40,586 nt of DNA from positions 1 through 40,586 of IMG/VR virus record IMGVR_UViG_3300031975_000540; one strand, 5' to 3'. The stretch comes from a virus. Under the pieces are notes generated by a model that worked only from the letters and a program-made list of their open reading frames with translations, was not told the origin of the DNA and did no database searches. Below, piece by piece: positions 32,064 to 39,983 of the stretch. The position numbers and the translations under genes were made by a program. Position 1 is the first letter of the stretch. Each line of letters begins with the position of its first letter.

Positions 32064-32536
32064 TAATCGTGCTTATGTGATGCGCCGTAGTAGAAACTGA
32101 TAATAGATGAGACGATTCCACCCAAATACCCAAGGACAAGATTAACAATCCCGTCATCATTCGCAGCAGGGTCTTGAAGCGTGACCAATGCGATGTATCC
32201 ACCAAAGAAAAATACACATGCAACCGCGATAAACTTCGGTGTCCAATCGCCTTTAAACGCTGCCCGAGCATGTTGTACATCTTCTGCTTCAAGTGCGAAT
32301 ACATCTACGTCTAACTTTTTCATCTGAACCTGAAAGTCTAGTTCAGCCTTCTTAATTTCTGCCAATTGCTCTGGGGTAGCCGCTTGTACTGCATTAGCAA
32401 TACTTTTCTCGTCAGGCTTACAACCCAGCACACTAGCGATAGTTTGTGCCGCAGCACCACCTAGAGGCCCACCAAGAGCCTGACCAAGGGTAGGAGCTAC
32501 CGCACCGATTAGTCCTTTAATTGCTTCAAATTTCAC
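32063..32536 (-). CDS. Putative holin of the 3TM type
   Basis: 157 residues from a GTG with AGGG about six bases upstream, 13 nt after the preceding stop. The ATG at 32563 overlaps that gene and is less likely. There is a Gly/Ala-rich weakly hydrophobic segment near the N terminus (LGQALGGPLGGAAAQTIASVLG). A charged helix follows (ELDFQVQMKKLDVDVF, AEDVQHARAAF), then DWTPKF, a hydrophobic helix (FIAVACVFFFGGYIALV) and a second one (LVLGYLGGIVSSIISFYYG). This resembles GTA-type three-segment holins. It would form the inner-membrane lesion that frees the lysozyme encoded next to it. Confidence 0.65.
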   Translation of the reverse strand: MKFEAIKGLIGAVAPTLGQALGGPLGGAAAQTIASVLGCKPDEKSIANAVQAATPEQLAEIKKAELDFQVQMKKLDVDVFALEAEDVQHARAAFKGDWTPKFIAVACVFFFGGYIALVTLQDPAANDDGIVNLVLGYLGGIVSSIISFYYGASHKHD

Positions 32537-32549
32537 AGCCTGCCCTCGT

Positions 32550-33029
32550 TCATTTAAAAACATTAACCCAAAAATATAAAGCGCCTATTGTTAATCCTAC
32601 ACATGAAACCCCAATAAACCCAAAAAACATCATCTCTTTAAATAACTTCTCTCGCTGTTTTTGTTTTTTCTTTAGTGCATTTATCTTTTTATCATGAGCG
32701 ATTTTTGAATCTTCGATACGCTGCATGATCTCTTTGTATTGTTGCGCTCCACCTTGCTGCATTAGCAGCGAATCTTTTAAAGCCTGATGAAAAGAAGCGG
32801 CTTGTCTTTTAGCCACTTGGAGCTTCATTGACTCGTCTAAAGTAAGCGGCTTAGTTGCCGCTTTTGAGTCTACATCCCTAATCTTTTCATCGAGGTCAGA
32901 GTATTTGCTAATCAATCCAGCAAACGAGCTGGCGTTAGAACCTGTCTCCTTTACCGTGGCTAACATCTCGTTCAGCCCCTTGAGGGCTGTCAAAATAGCA
33001 GCAATTTCGCCTACGCCGAACCCAAACAT
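32550..33029 (-). CDS. Coiled-coil protein with C-terminal membrane helix, lysis cluster
   Basis: 159 residues. A short amphipathic N terminus (FGVGEIAAILTALKGLNEML) precedes a long charged helix with heptad character and a Lys/Gln-rich run (KKKQKQREKLF). A single membrane helix (FGFIGVSCVGLTIGALYFW) is close to the end. Membrane-anchored coiled coils in this position could assist holin function or link to the envelope. A spanin is considered but the topology is reversed from the usual. Family not recognised. Confidence 0.55.
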   Translation of the reverse strand: MFGFGVGEIAAILTALKGLNEMLATVKETGSNASSFAGLISKYSDLDEKIRDVDSKAATKPLTLDESMKLQVAKRQAASFHQALKDSLLMQQGGAQQYKEIMQRIEDSKIAHDKKINALKKKQKQREKLFKEMMFFGFIGVSCVGLTIGALYFWVNVFK

Positions 33030-33040
33030 TTATCATCATT

Positions 33041-33241
33041 TCATTGTGTCAAAACTAACCCAACAATAGCCAGCAATGAAGTAATCATAACGGGGTAAAT
33101 GCCCCAGATCATACGCTCTAGCTTATCAAAGCGTTGTGACCCAGAGTCTAGCCGTTCTTTAATAGACTCATACCGCAAGGCACACTCCTTTTCATGTGTT
33201 TCAATCCGTTGTAACGCCTTACTTGCATGAGTCTGAGCCAT
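33041..33241 (-). CDS. XhlA-like small membrane protein
   Basis: 66 residues: an N-terminal helix with RIETHEKECALRYESIKERL, then one C-terminal membrane helix (GIYPVMITSLLAIVGLVL). This is the architecture of XhlA-like holin accessory proteins, which bind the membrane and aid lysis. It overlaps the upstream gene by 1 bp and lies in the lysis cluster. The similarity is of layout rather than proven homology. Confidence 0.55.
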   Translation of the reverse strand: MAQTHASKALQRIETHEKECALRYESIKERLDSGSQRFDKLERMIWGIYPVMITSLLAIVGLVLTQ

Positions 33242-34026
33242 TAGTTATTTCCATTCCAGATATATATGATTTCAAAAGCTGCGCTAATCGCAATATCAGC
33301 CCCCGCGCTGTCGCCAATCGCTCGATACTCAATATCGGTTTTCTCCTCAAATTTGAGCGGTACGCTATAGGTCAAAGTCGTCTGGCTTTCCGCCTTCACA
33401 AACCGATCTTTCACCTGAAATACTTCGCCGTATGGCCGAGCAACCAATGACGCTGTGCAGTATTTGTTGTTTTGGGTAGTCGCTACTGTGACATCGGTTT
33501 GCAACAAGTAGGCCGTGTGATTAGCCGGGACCGTCCAAAGCGCCATAAGCGTTTGGTTGTCACCAATAGCAATCGTTGCATATTTGTTGGCTGGCACACC
33601 CGAGGTGACTGTGCCGGTGCCTGCATAAATAACCCCCGCATTTTCACCGCCTGACCCAGCAGAATTAACCACCATGCGGAAGATGCGTAAGTAAGAATTC
33701 GTTGTGGTAACGGCAGTCTGGCCGTTTAAAGTTATAGTTTCACTAATTTCGTTATAATCAGCATCTAGGCCAGACAACGTAACCGTTCGAGCGCCAGTCC
33801 CAGCACTGGTATCATTAGTCGAAGAAGACGATACGGACAACTGTGTGGCGGCTGCTAAATAAGAATAGAGTCCACCCTGTGCCCATACCGTTTCAAGGCT
33901 ATCGTCAATATCAGAATTAAAACCAAACTTATGGACATCGTAATGCCAAGCAATTTGCCCTCTAGCTACTTGAAGCTCGAAAGGCTCGCTGGTTCCTACC
34001 CTTGATATTGAGCTAATTTGAGCCAT
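33241..34026 (-). CDS. Virion structural protein, beta-rich
   Basis: 261 residues, Thr/Ser/Gly-rich and almost wholly beta-strand in character (TGARTVTLSGLDADYNEISE, then ATTQNNKYCTASLVARPYG). The opening ISSISRVGTSEPFELQVARG and the later GDNQTLMALWTVPANHTAYL are of a type I have seen in structural proteins of marine and cyanobacterial phages. No catalytic motifs. Tail-associated or decoration roles are possible. It overlaps both neighbours by 1 bp. Confidence 0.6.
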   Translation of the reverse strand: MAQISSISRVGTSEPFELQVARGQIAWHYDVHKFGFNSDIDDSLETVWAQGGLYSYLAAATQLSVSSSSTNDTSAGTGARTVTLSGLDADYNEISETITLNGQTAVTTTNSYLRIFRMVVNSAGSGGENAGVIYAGTGTVTSGVPANKYATIAIGDNQTLMALWTVPANHTAYLLQTDVTVATTQNNKYCTASLVARPYGEVFQVKDRFVKAESQTTLTYSVPLKFEEKTDIEYRAIGDSAGADIAISAAFEIIYIWNGNN

Positions 34027-34289
34027 TATCCTGCATCCGCTTCCGGTTCTACTTCTTCAACCACTTCGATTGATTCGCGTAACGCGTTCTCACGGAAACC
34101 TAATGCAACCTGTAGGTTAATGCTCTGCTGTTGTGCGGCAGCAATCTGGTTCTGTAACTCACCAAGCTGCTTACGCAAGTTAACCACCTCAACGTAGTGG
34201 ACTTTGGAATCATTCCCTAACTCGTTAACGTCATACTCCTGATCGTCAATGGTCAGAATGATTGGTTGTTGCTCTTGTTGTTCGGTCAT
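34026..34289 (-). CDS. Small acidic coiled-coil protein (DUF6447-like)
   Basis: 87 residues. The start LTIDDQEYDVNELGND followed by a coiled coil rich in Gln, Leu and Ala (LRKQLGELQNQIAAAQQQS) resembles small proteins annotated DUF6447 in marine phages. The name is tentative. AGGAGG lies before the ATG. The acidic tail (EVVEEVEPEADAG) is flexible. Role unknown; it sits among structural genes. Confidence 0.55.
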   Translation of the reverse strand: MTEQQEQQPIILTIDDQEYDVNELGNDSKVHYVEVVNLRKQLGELQNQIAAAQQQSINLQVALGFRENALRESIEVVEEVEPEADAG

Positions 34290-34315
34290 AACTCCTCCTA
34301 GTTTATTTATTTTGG

Positions 34316-34375
34316 CTATTCCACAAGATTCCGTAAAGGAATTTCAACAGTTGTGTCTTCGTTGATCTCCGCCAC
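34316..34375 (-). CDS. Possible 19-residue ORF coupled to the small membrane gene
   Basis: Starting at a GTG that shares a base with the stop of the preceding gene (TAGTG), the frame reads MAEINEDTTVEIPLRNLVE then stop. It fills most of the gap before the AGGAGG of the next gene. The words TVEIPLRNLVE look like the start of a longer small protein, so this may be a truncated relic. Confidence 0.25.
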   Translation of the reverse strand: MAEINEDTTVEIPLRNLVE

Positions 34376-34527
34376 TATTTGTTCCTGTCATTCCAAAGTT
34401 CAAATAACGTGCGGATCTTCTCCTTCATCTGTTCAATATCGGCGTGCATTTTGGCTAAGATGATAACCAAAGTTACGAACCCCAAGGCGATAGGCCATAT
34501 CGCTCCAATAGCGTCTAATGCGTCCAT
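34375..34527 (-). CDS. Very small membrane protein with charged tail
   Basis: 50 residues, MDALDAIGAIWPIALGFVTL then VIILAKM form one membrane helix; the tail (EQMKEKIRTLFELWNDRNK) is a charged helix. The helix-plus-charged-tail layout and its place near the lysis cluster suggest a holin-like or accessory role, unproven. It covers most of the 34290-34548 gap. Confidence 0.55.
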   Translation of the reverse strand: MDALDAIGAIWPIALGFVTLVIILAKMHADIEQMKEKIRTLFELWNDRNK

Positions 34528-34548
34528 AACCTAAGCTGCTCACGACTT

Positions 34549-34794
34549 TTAAGATGCGGTATAACCGTTACCTGCGCTGATAGCTGCATTAGCTGCGGTC
34601 ATGTCTTCATCACCCCAGTCTTCTTTGGCGACCATAAGCTCTAAGTGCTGAGTGTTACGATCTACACAGTCTTGACGGTCTTCTGCTGAGTCATCAGCCA
34701 TAGAGTCACCAGCGATGATCGCGTTTATTAGGTCTACACTGTCACCCATTGCTGAGTAGTCTTGGGCGAGTTGTTCTGCTGTTCGGTCTTCCAT
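34549..34794 (-). CDS. Small acidic protein of the late operon
   Basis: 81 residues, strongly acidic, helical first half (TAEQLAQDYSAMGDSVDLINAI) and a second helix with VDRNTQHLELMVAKEDWGDED, ending in AAISAGNGYTAS. The shape is of small proteins found beside tail-fibre genes in marine phages. It lies 13 bp after the fibre gene, and may act as a fibre assembly partner. No family certain. Confidence 0.55.
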   Translation of the reverse strand: MEDRTAEQLAQDYSAMGDSVDLINAIIAGDSMADDSAEDRQDCVDRNTQHLELMVAKEDWGDEDMTAANAAISAGNGYTAS

Positions 34795-34807
34795 TGTTTA
34801 TCTCCTA

Positions 34808-37800
34808 TTAAGATTCTAGTGCCTCAATACGGGCGGTTAATGCTGCGTTTTGTGCAGACAGTTCTTGGATGGCTTTTACAAGCATTGGGACAAGTGCTGA
34901 TGGTGCTAAAGCCTGAGTTCCATCAGGTTTTTCTGCCCAAACAGCATGACCATTTTTTACTTCTGGATGGTTATCAAGAACAGTTTTAACTTCTTGAGCA
35001 ATGAAGCCGTGGTTTGTTTTATCGTTTAAATTGTATTTTTCATCAGAACCTTCTTCATAGCCTTTTAGTTCTGAAGGAATAGAGCCTTTAGATTTCCAAT
35101 CAAAAGTAACAGGGCGTAAATCATTAATAAAAGAAAGACCTGCTGTTGACGTTGTGATGTTTTCTTTAAGGCGTTCGTCTGAAGAACCAAGCCAACTTGT
35201 ATTGCCAAGTCCAATATAAGTTTCAGTTCCACTGCCTATACCAAAAGTAACTGTGGATGCCCCATTACCAACTGCGTTATAGCCAGCGACTATTTCGTTG
35301 CTAACTCCTGCCGCACTTGTTTCAGAACCAGATCCAATTAATGTGTTTTGAACGCCTGTGGTAATTGCATCACCTGCACGACCACCGATAAGAGTGTTGT
35401 GTTCGCCTGTGGTGACTGCTACACCTGCGTTATACCCCACGGCTGTGTTATAGGTATCAGTATTTGTTGTAAAGTTTTGATTTGCTAAAGCCTGAAAACC
35501 AATAGCAGTTGATCTATCTCCTTTTGTATCTGTAGTTAACGAAGACTTACCCACCGCCACATTTGAGTTACCAGTAGTAAGCGCATCACCTGCAAGACCA
35601 CCAATAAGAGTGTTGATTGTGCCTGTGGTTATGTCGTTACCAGCGGAGTACCCAACAGCTGTATTATAAGCATCAGTGCCTGAGGTGAAGTTTTGCGCGG
35701 ATAAGGTAGCAGTACCAATTGCTACACTTCTGTTTCCTAAAGTATCTGAAGCTAAAGCACTAACGCCTACAGCGACATTGTAATCACCATCAGTTAAAGC
35801 ATCTCCCGCAACCCCACCTATGATCGTATTTTGAATACCTGTGGTGATTGATAACCCAGCACTAGTACCTACGGCAGTGTTATAGTTTCCGGTGGTATTG
35901 TCAAACAAAGCGCGATACCCGATTCCAATATTATTTTCCCCAGTGGTATTATCGTAAAGCGCCTGATAACCCATTGCTACGTTGTTACCAGCGGTGGTGT
36001 TTGCCCGAAGCGCATCGTCTCCTACGGCTACGTTGGAATCACCCGTGGTGTTTGCGGTTAAAGCATGATAACCCACTCCTACGTTGCCACTTGCTGTTGT
36101 GTTTACAAATAAAGCCCTTCGCCCAACAGCCACATTTCTATCACCTGTGGTGTTTGCTCCTAGAGCAGACGTACCAATAGCCACCAGATATTCGCCTTCT
36201 GTATTGGCATCAGCGGCGCTAGACCCTAAAGCAACGTTTTGAGCACCTGTGGTGTTTGCGGCTAAAGCATCTTTACCCACTGCTGTGTTGCTATCTGCGG
36301 TAGTGTTCCCTGTTAAAGCATTGTGACCTACAGCAGTGTTTGAACCACCTGTTGTGTTCGCATCTAATGAAAATTGTCCTATTGCAACATTTGAAGCACC
36401 AGTTGTATTAACACCTAGAGCATTATATCCAAAAGCTGAACAGTTTGAGGCTGTAGTAATAGCATCACCGGCTAAACCGCCAACGAGGGTATTTTGAACG
36501 CCTGTAGTAAGCTGATCACCTGCATACGCACCAACGGCAGTGTTGTATCCTGAACCGCTACCGTTGTTGTAAAGGCGAAGTGCTTGGAATCCAATCGCCG
36601 TGTTTAACTCAGAACCCGTGTTTCCACTTAAAGTGTTATATCCAACGGCAGTATTACCATCTGCGGTTGTATTAGCATCTAAAGCTAAAGAACCAAGTGC
36701 TACGTTTCTATCACCTGTGGTGTTTGCTGTTAAAGCGTCATGTCCTATTGCTGTGTTATTAGAAGCTGTAGTATTTGCATCAAGAGCATTATGTCCCAAA
36801 GCAACATTATCATCACCTGTCGTATTAGAGAACATAGCTCTTCTACCAACGGCAGTATTGTTACTTGCTGTAGTATTAGCTTGTAAGGAATCTTCACCAA
36901 CAGCAGTATTGCTATTACCTGTAGTAGTTGCTCCTAAAGCATCATGTCCCACAGCAGTATTGTTTGCTCCTGTGGTACAAGCATCTAAAGACAAAGCACC
37001 AACTGCTGTGTTTAAATCGCCTGTGGTTATTGCGGCTCCTGCACTTCTGCCGACAGCCGTGTTATACATATTGGCTTCTGAAGTAGAATTTTGTGCAGAT
37101 AAAGCAGACATACCAACAGCAACAGAAGAACTACCTTGTGTCTCAGAACTCAAGGCTGCATAACCAAGAGATACATTGTTGCCGCCTACTGTTATCGCGT
37201 CTCCTGCTAGACCGCCAATGAGGGTGTTTTGAACGCCCGTGGTTACTACTCCACCCGCATTATACCCAACAGCAGTATTGTAAGAATCCGTTGAGCTAGT
37301 AAAGTTTTGAGTTTGTAAAGCAAGATTACCAATAGCTACGTTTCTATCGCCCAGTGTATCTGAGCTAAGTGCAGAGTACCCAAGCGCAGTATTTCTATTG
37401 CCCGTAGTTAATGCATCACCTGCAAGACCGCCGATTAGGGTATTTTGAACGCCTGTGGTTATTGAGCCACCTGCTTCATATCCGACACCTACATTGTAAG
37501 CATTAGTAGCAGATGTAAAATTTTGATCTCGTAATGCAAAAGCTCCTATTGCAACTGAGTTAGATCCTAGAGTATCAACAGTAAGTGAGTCATATCCCAC
37601 AGCAACATTATAATCACCCGTAGTAATCGCAGTACCTGCTTCATCGCCTACGACAGTATTATAATTACCACCGCTTGCAATGCTGTTACCTGCGTTGACA
37701 CCTAAGCGTAAGTTAGAGGTTCCTGCGGTAGTGGACGAGTAATCTCCTGCAACAGCAACAGCACCCGCAAACGTAGCACCTTGAACATTGTCCAGAGTTA

Positions 37801-38557
37801 AAGTGGTTGTTCCTGCTTCTTTAAAAAACAATGAACGACCATCTGGATATACGATGTTTAAATCATTGCCTGTGGCTGTTGTAAATGTTCCCCCTGCTGC
37901 GGTTGCGAAGCTACTAGCGCCGGTTGCCGTTCCGCTAATATCTAAGTTCCCGTTCAGGTCTACAGTGGTCGCGGCAATCTGAATTTCAGTATCCGCAACG
38001 AGATCTAACTGACCGTCTGCGCTTGAATTGATATAGATCGCTGAGTCTCGGAATTGAATCTTCTGATCGGTGGTGGTCGTATTGCCAGCCGTTAAAACCT
38101 CAGCCAGCGTATCGGTAACACCCGGATCAACCCCAGCCATCGCATCAACAACTGCGGCTCCGCTGCCAGCACCATCGAGGTAAACAACCGCCGTCTTGCC
38201 CGTGGCAATCGTGACGTTTGCGCCTGAGCCTTGAGAAATCGCAATCGATTGAGATCCACTGGTTGCGTTCTCAATGAACATGACGCGGCTTACAGTATTA
38301 GGCGCAATCGTACAGGTTCTTGTGGCTGTCAAGTTGCCAGCGGAAGTAATCTTAAAATACATTGCTCGAGCAGGATCAGACGCACCATCTGCAACGGTAG
38401 TTGTCGCATCTGCATCTGAGCTAAAGACTTGCTGAGTAGCGTAGCCTAGTGCTTCACCAATCAATTCGAGGTTAGTATTGGTGGAAGTGCCCCATGTTCC
38501 TGCTTCATCTCCAGTCGCAATCTCTTTTAAGCGAAGATCATTTACATAAGTTGCCAT
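34808..38557 (-). CDS. Tail fibre with beta-roll repeats and a C-terminal S74 chaperone
   Basis: 1249 residues. The N-terminal 140 (MATYVNDLRLKEIATGDEAG, then TSTNTNLELIGEALGY) match the virion-attachment segment of many marine phage fibres. Residues about 280-1110 are repeats with NTAVG/NVAIG words, like the YadA/Hep_Hag head repeats that form a trimeric left-handed beta-roll. The C terminus from about 1127 (SSDERLKENI, DLRPVTFDW, HGFIAQEV) is the intramolecular chaperone of the peptidase S74 family. It trimerises the fibre and then cuts itself off at the Ser of the SSDERL motif. The protein should recognise the host receptor. Confidence 0.88.
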   Translation of the reverse strand: MATYVNDLRLKEIATGDEAGTWGTSTNTNLELIGEALGYATQQVFSSDADATTTVADGASDPARAMYFKITSAGNLTATRTCTIAPNTVSRVMFIENATSGSQSIAISQGSGANVTIATGKTAVVYLDGAGSGAAVVDAMAGVDPGVTDTLAEVLTAGNTTTTDQKIQFRDSAIYINSSADGQLDLVADTEIQIAATTVDLNGNLDISGTATGASSFATAAGGTFTTATGNDLNIVYPDGRSLFFKEAGTTTLTLDNVQGATFAGAVAVAGDYSSTTAGTSNLRLGVNAGNSIASGGNYNTVVGDEAGTAITTGDYNVAVGYDSLTVDTLGSNSVAIGAFALRDQNFTSATNAYNVGVGYEAGGSITTGVQNTLIGGLAGDALTTGNRNTALGYSALSSDTLGDRNVAIGNLALQTQNFTSSTDSYNTAVGYNAGGVVTTGVQNTLIGGLAGDAITVGGNNVSLGYAALSSETQGSSSVAVGMSALSAQNSTSEANMYNTAVGRSAGAAITTGDLNTAVGALSLDACTTGANNTAVGHDALGATTTGNSNTAVGEDSLQANTTASNNTAVGRRAMFSNTTGDDNVALGHNALDANTTASNNTAIGHDALTANTTGDRNVALGSLALDANTTADGNTAVGYNTLSGNTGSELNTAIGFQALRLYNNGSGSGYNTAVGAYAGDQLTTGVQNTLVGGLAGDAITTASNCSAFGYNALGVNTTGASNVAIGQFSLDANTTGGSNTAVGHNALTGNTTADSNTAVGKDALAANTTGAQNVALGSSAADANTEGEYLVAIGTSALGANTTGDRNVAVGRRALFVNTTASGNVGVGYHALTANTTGDSNVAVGDDALRANTTAGNNVAMGYQALYDNTTGENNIGIGYRALFDNTTGNYNTAVGTSAGLSITTGIQNTIIGGVAGDALTDGDYNVAVGVSALASDTLGNRSVAIGTATLSAQNFTSGTDAYNTAVGYSAGNDITTGTINTLIGGLAGDALTTGNSNVAVGKSSLTTDTKGDRSTAIGFQALANQNFTTNTDTYNTAVGYNAGVAVTTGEHNTLIGGRAGDAITTGVQNTLIGSGSETSAAGVSNEIVAGYNAVGNGASTVTFGIGSGTETYIGLGNTSWLGSSDERLKENITTSTAGLSFINDLRPVTFDWKSKGSIPSELKGYEEGSDEKYNLNDKTNHGFIAQEVKTVLDNHPEVKNGHAVWAEKPDGTQALAPSALVPMLVKAIQELSAQNAALTARIEALES
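35180..37720 (-). repeat. Mosaic repeat array of the tail fibre (17- and 72-residue periods)
   Basis: Near both ends, 72-residue modules carry an NTLIGGLAGDA box (six GGxAGDA boxes in all) and a QNFTS-type box. The centre is a run of 17-residue units such as NTAVGEDSLQANTTASN and NTAIGHDALTANTTGDR. At DNA level the units are similar but not identical, ideal for unequal recombination. The orphan fragment at 4430-4529 belongs to this family. Confidence 0.8.
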
Positions 38558-39259
38558 TTAAGCTACCTCTTGCCAATTTGGTGTTTGATTTATTGATATT
38601 GAAGTCCAGCTTGGTGTTTGACTTGTTGATATTGGAGTCCAGTTTGCATTTTGATTTGGGTTTATTTCGCTCCAAATTAAAACCGTTCCGACTTGTCCTT
38701 GACAAGAAACTCCAGAAACCGAAACATCAGCGTTAGCAGAAGCAGTAACACTACCAACTGAAGCTGACGCAGAAACTCCCGTGACGCTAAGGTTCGAATC
38801 TGCTGAAACAGAAACCGTGCCGATTGATCCAGTACCCTCCACGCCTGTCGGGGATACATTTGCATCTGCTGTAATCGTAACGCTGCCAACAGCTCCAGTT
38901 GCAGAAACTCCCGTAACAGAAACTTCTGCGCTCGCGGCGACCGTAACACTTCCAATCGCGCCTGTACCGGATACTCCTGAAGCGGATACGTTTGCATCTG
39001 CCGTAACAGAGACTGATCCAATCGATCCTGTTGCAGAAACTCCGGACGGAGAAACGTTTGCATCAGCAGTAACCGTGACCGATCCAAGGCCAGATGTGCC
39101 GACCAATCCGGTAACAGATACGTTTGCATCCGCTGTAACAGTGACCGAACCAAGAGCAGAGGTTCCTTGAGCAAGAGGGACATCTTCGCCCCAGCCGCCA
39201 TCACCCCAGCCTTGATTAGAACTGTTCCACCCTTGGAATACAACGGTGACATCAGCCAC
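38558..39259 (-). CDS. Repeat protein with seven 22-residue beta modules
   Basis: 233 residues. After a Trp/Gly-rich head (GWNSSNQGWGDGGWGED), residues 32-185 are seven units of exactly 22 residues on the pattern G-T/S-G-xx-GSVTVTADANVSVTGV. The C-terminal tail carries an 11-residue repeat (NANWTPISTSQ, TPSWTSISINQ, TPNWQEVA). The beta-strand periodicity suggests a filament or Ig-like stack on the virion, and the tail repeats may bind a partner. No membrane or catalytic motif. It ends directly at the fibre gene, so it may be a fibre partner. Confidence 0.65.
   Translation of the reverse strand: MADVTVVFQGWNSSNQGWGDGGWGEDVPLAQGTSALGSVTVTADANVSVTGLVGTSGLGSVTVTADANVSPSGVSATGSIGSVSVTADANVSASGVSGTGAIGSVTVAASAEVSVTGVSATGAVGSVTITADANVSPTGVEGTGSIGTVSVSADSNLSVTGVSASASVGSVTASANADVSVSGVSCQGQVGTVLIWSEINPNQNANWTPISTSQTPSWTSISINQTPNWQEVA
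38705..39166 (-). repeat. Seven 66-bp tandem repeats in the beta-module gene
   Basis: Seven units of 22 codons each, with conserved core GSVTVTADANV. The composition keeps long frames open on the opposite strand (38781-39170) and in another minus frame (38677-39252), which are shadows. Copy number is likely to vary among relatives. Confidence 0.75.
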
Positions 39260-39267
39260 TTAATATT

Positions 39268-39696
39268 CTACGCAATTCTTATAATGGCGTTAGATGCATC
39301 TGCCGTAGGAAAAGTAATTGTAAAATCTCCAGCAGTAGATGTCTTATCTGCACCAAAATCTAATATACAGACACTGGGATCGCCAGATGCTGCCTCATTA
39401 AAAATCATTGCGCCTCTTGCCGTCACAGAAACTGAACTGAACGTGAGGTCGTTAAAATCTGTAAATCCAGTAGTCCCGGAACTTGTTGGCGTTACACTTG
39501 TTAGAAACTCTCCTTTTGCAGTGTAACCGCTTCCACTTGATTCTCCGGAAGTTGTGTAAGCAGTTGTTGCTGCGCCCAAAGATGCAGAGCTTGTATACAA
39601 AGCCAACTTAAACACATTGCTTGCTGCAGTAAAATTGTGCTTTGCTTCTAACAACTCTTTTTTAAATGACGTACACATTGCCTGAGAAATGGCCAT
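39268..39696 (-). CDS. Conserved virion structural protein
   Basis: 142 residues. MAISQAMCTSFKKELLEAKHNF, then FKLALYTSSASLGAATTAYTTSGE and GYTAKGEFL, is a pattern common to small structural proteins of many podovirus- and siphovirus-like phages. No enzymatic motifs. It lies between the beta-module gene and a small gene, in the late operon. Its virion location is unknown. Confidence 0.7.
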   Translation of the reverse strand: MAISQAMCTSFKKELLEAKHNFTAASNVFKLALYTSSASLGAATTAYTTSGESSGSGYTAKGEFLTSVTPTSSGTTGFTDFNDLTFSSVSVTARGAMIFNEAASGDPSVCILDFGADKTSTAGDFTITFPTADASNAIIRIA

Positions 39697-39983
39697 TATA
39701 AACTCCTTATTATTTCTGCTATTTCCGAATAGCCTTTAGATTCTAGTTCAGCAATCATTGTTGTTTTATTGCTATTGATTGCTTCCTTCATATAAAAAGA
39801 AATAACTTCTTTTATTTGGCCCTTAAAGACCTCAGCTTGCTCAGAAATAAGCGGATGACTTTTGTCGCCTACAGATATTATAGTGCTTGTAGCTCTATCA
39901 GCCCAATGCTCTACAGAAAGACCTTTGTTATTTGTTGTTAAAACTTTAACAGAACCAACGTTACCAACAGAAATATCAAACAT
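39696..39983 (-). CDS. Small hypothetical late protein
   Basis: 95 residues: a beta-rich start (MFDISVGNVGSVKVLTTNNKG) with LSVEHWADRATSTIISVGDK, then a helical second half (VISFYMKEAI, TMIAELESKGYSEIAEIIRSL). I associate this pattern with unassigned structural-region proteins of marine phages. It overlaps the next gene and the adaptor by 1 bp each. Function unknown. Confidence 0.6.
   Translation of the reverse strand: MFDISVGNVGSVKVLTTNNKGLSVEHWADRATSTIISVGDKSHPLISEQAEVFKGQIKEVISFYMKEAINSNKTTMIAELESKGYSEIAEIIRSL

Noticed and set aside
36600-37163. 187-codon plus-strand ORF opposite the fibre gene
   Set aside because: The antisense of the NTAVG repeats; the repeating SPTAVLL words are an artefact of the repeat codons.
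38677-39252. 191-codon minus ORF and the opposite 129-codon plus ORF
   Set aside because: Both are shadows of the 22-residue repeat gene.
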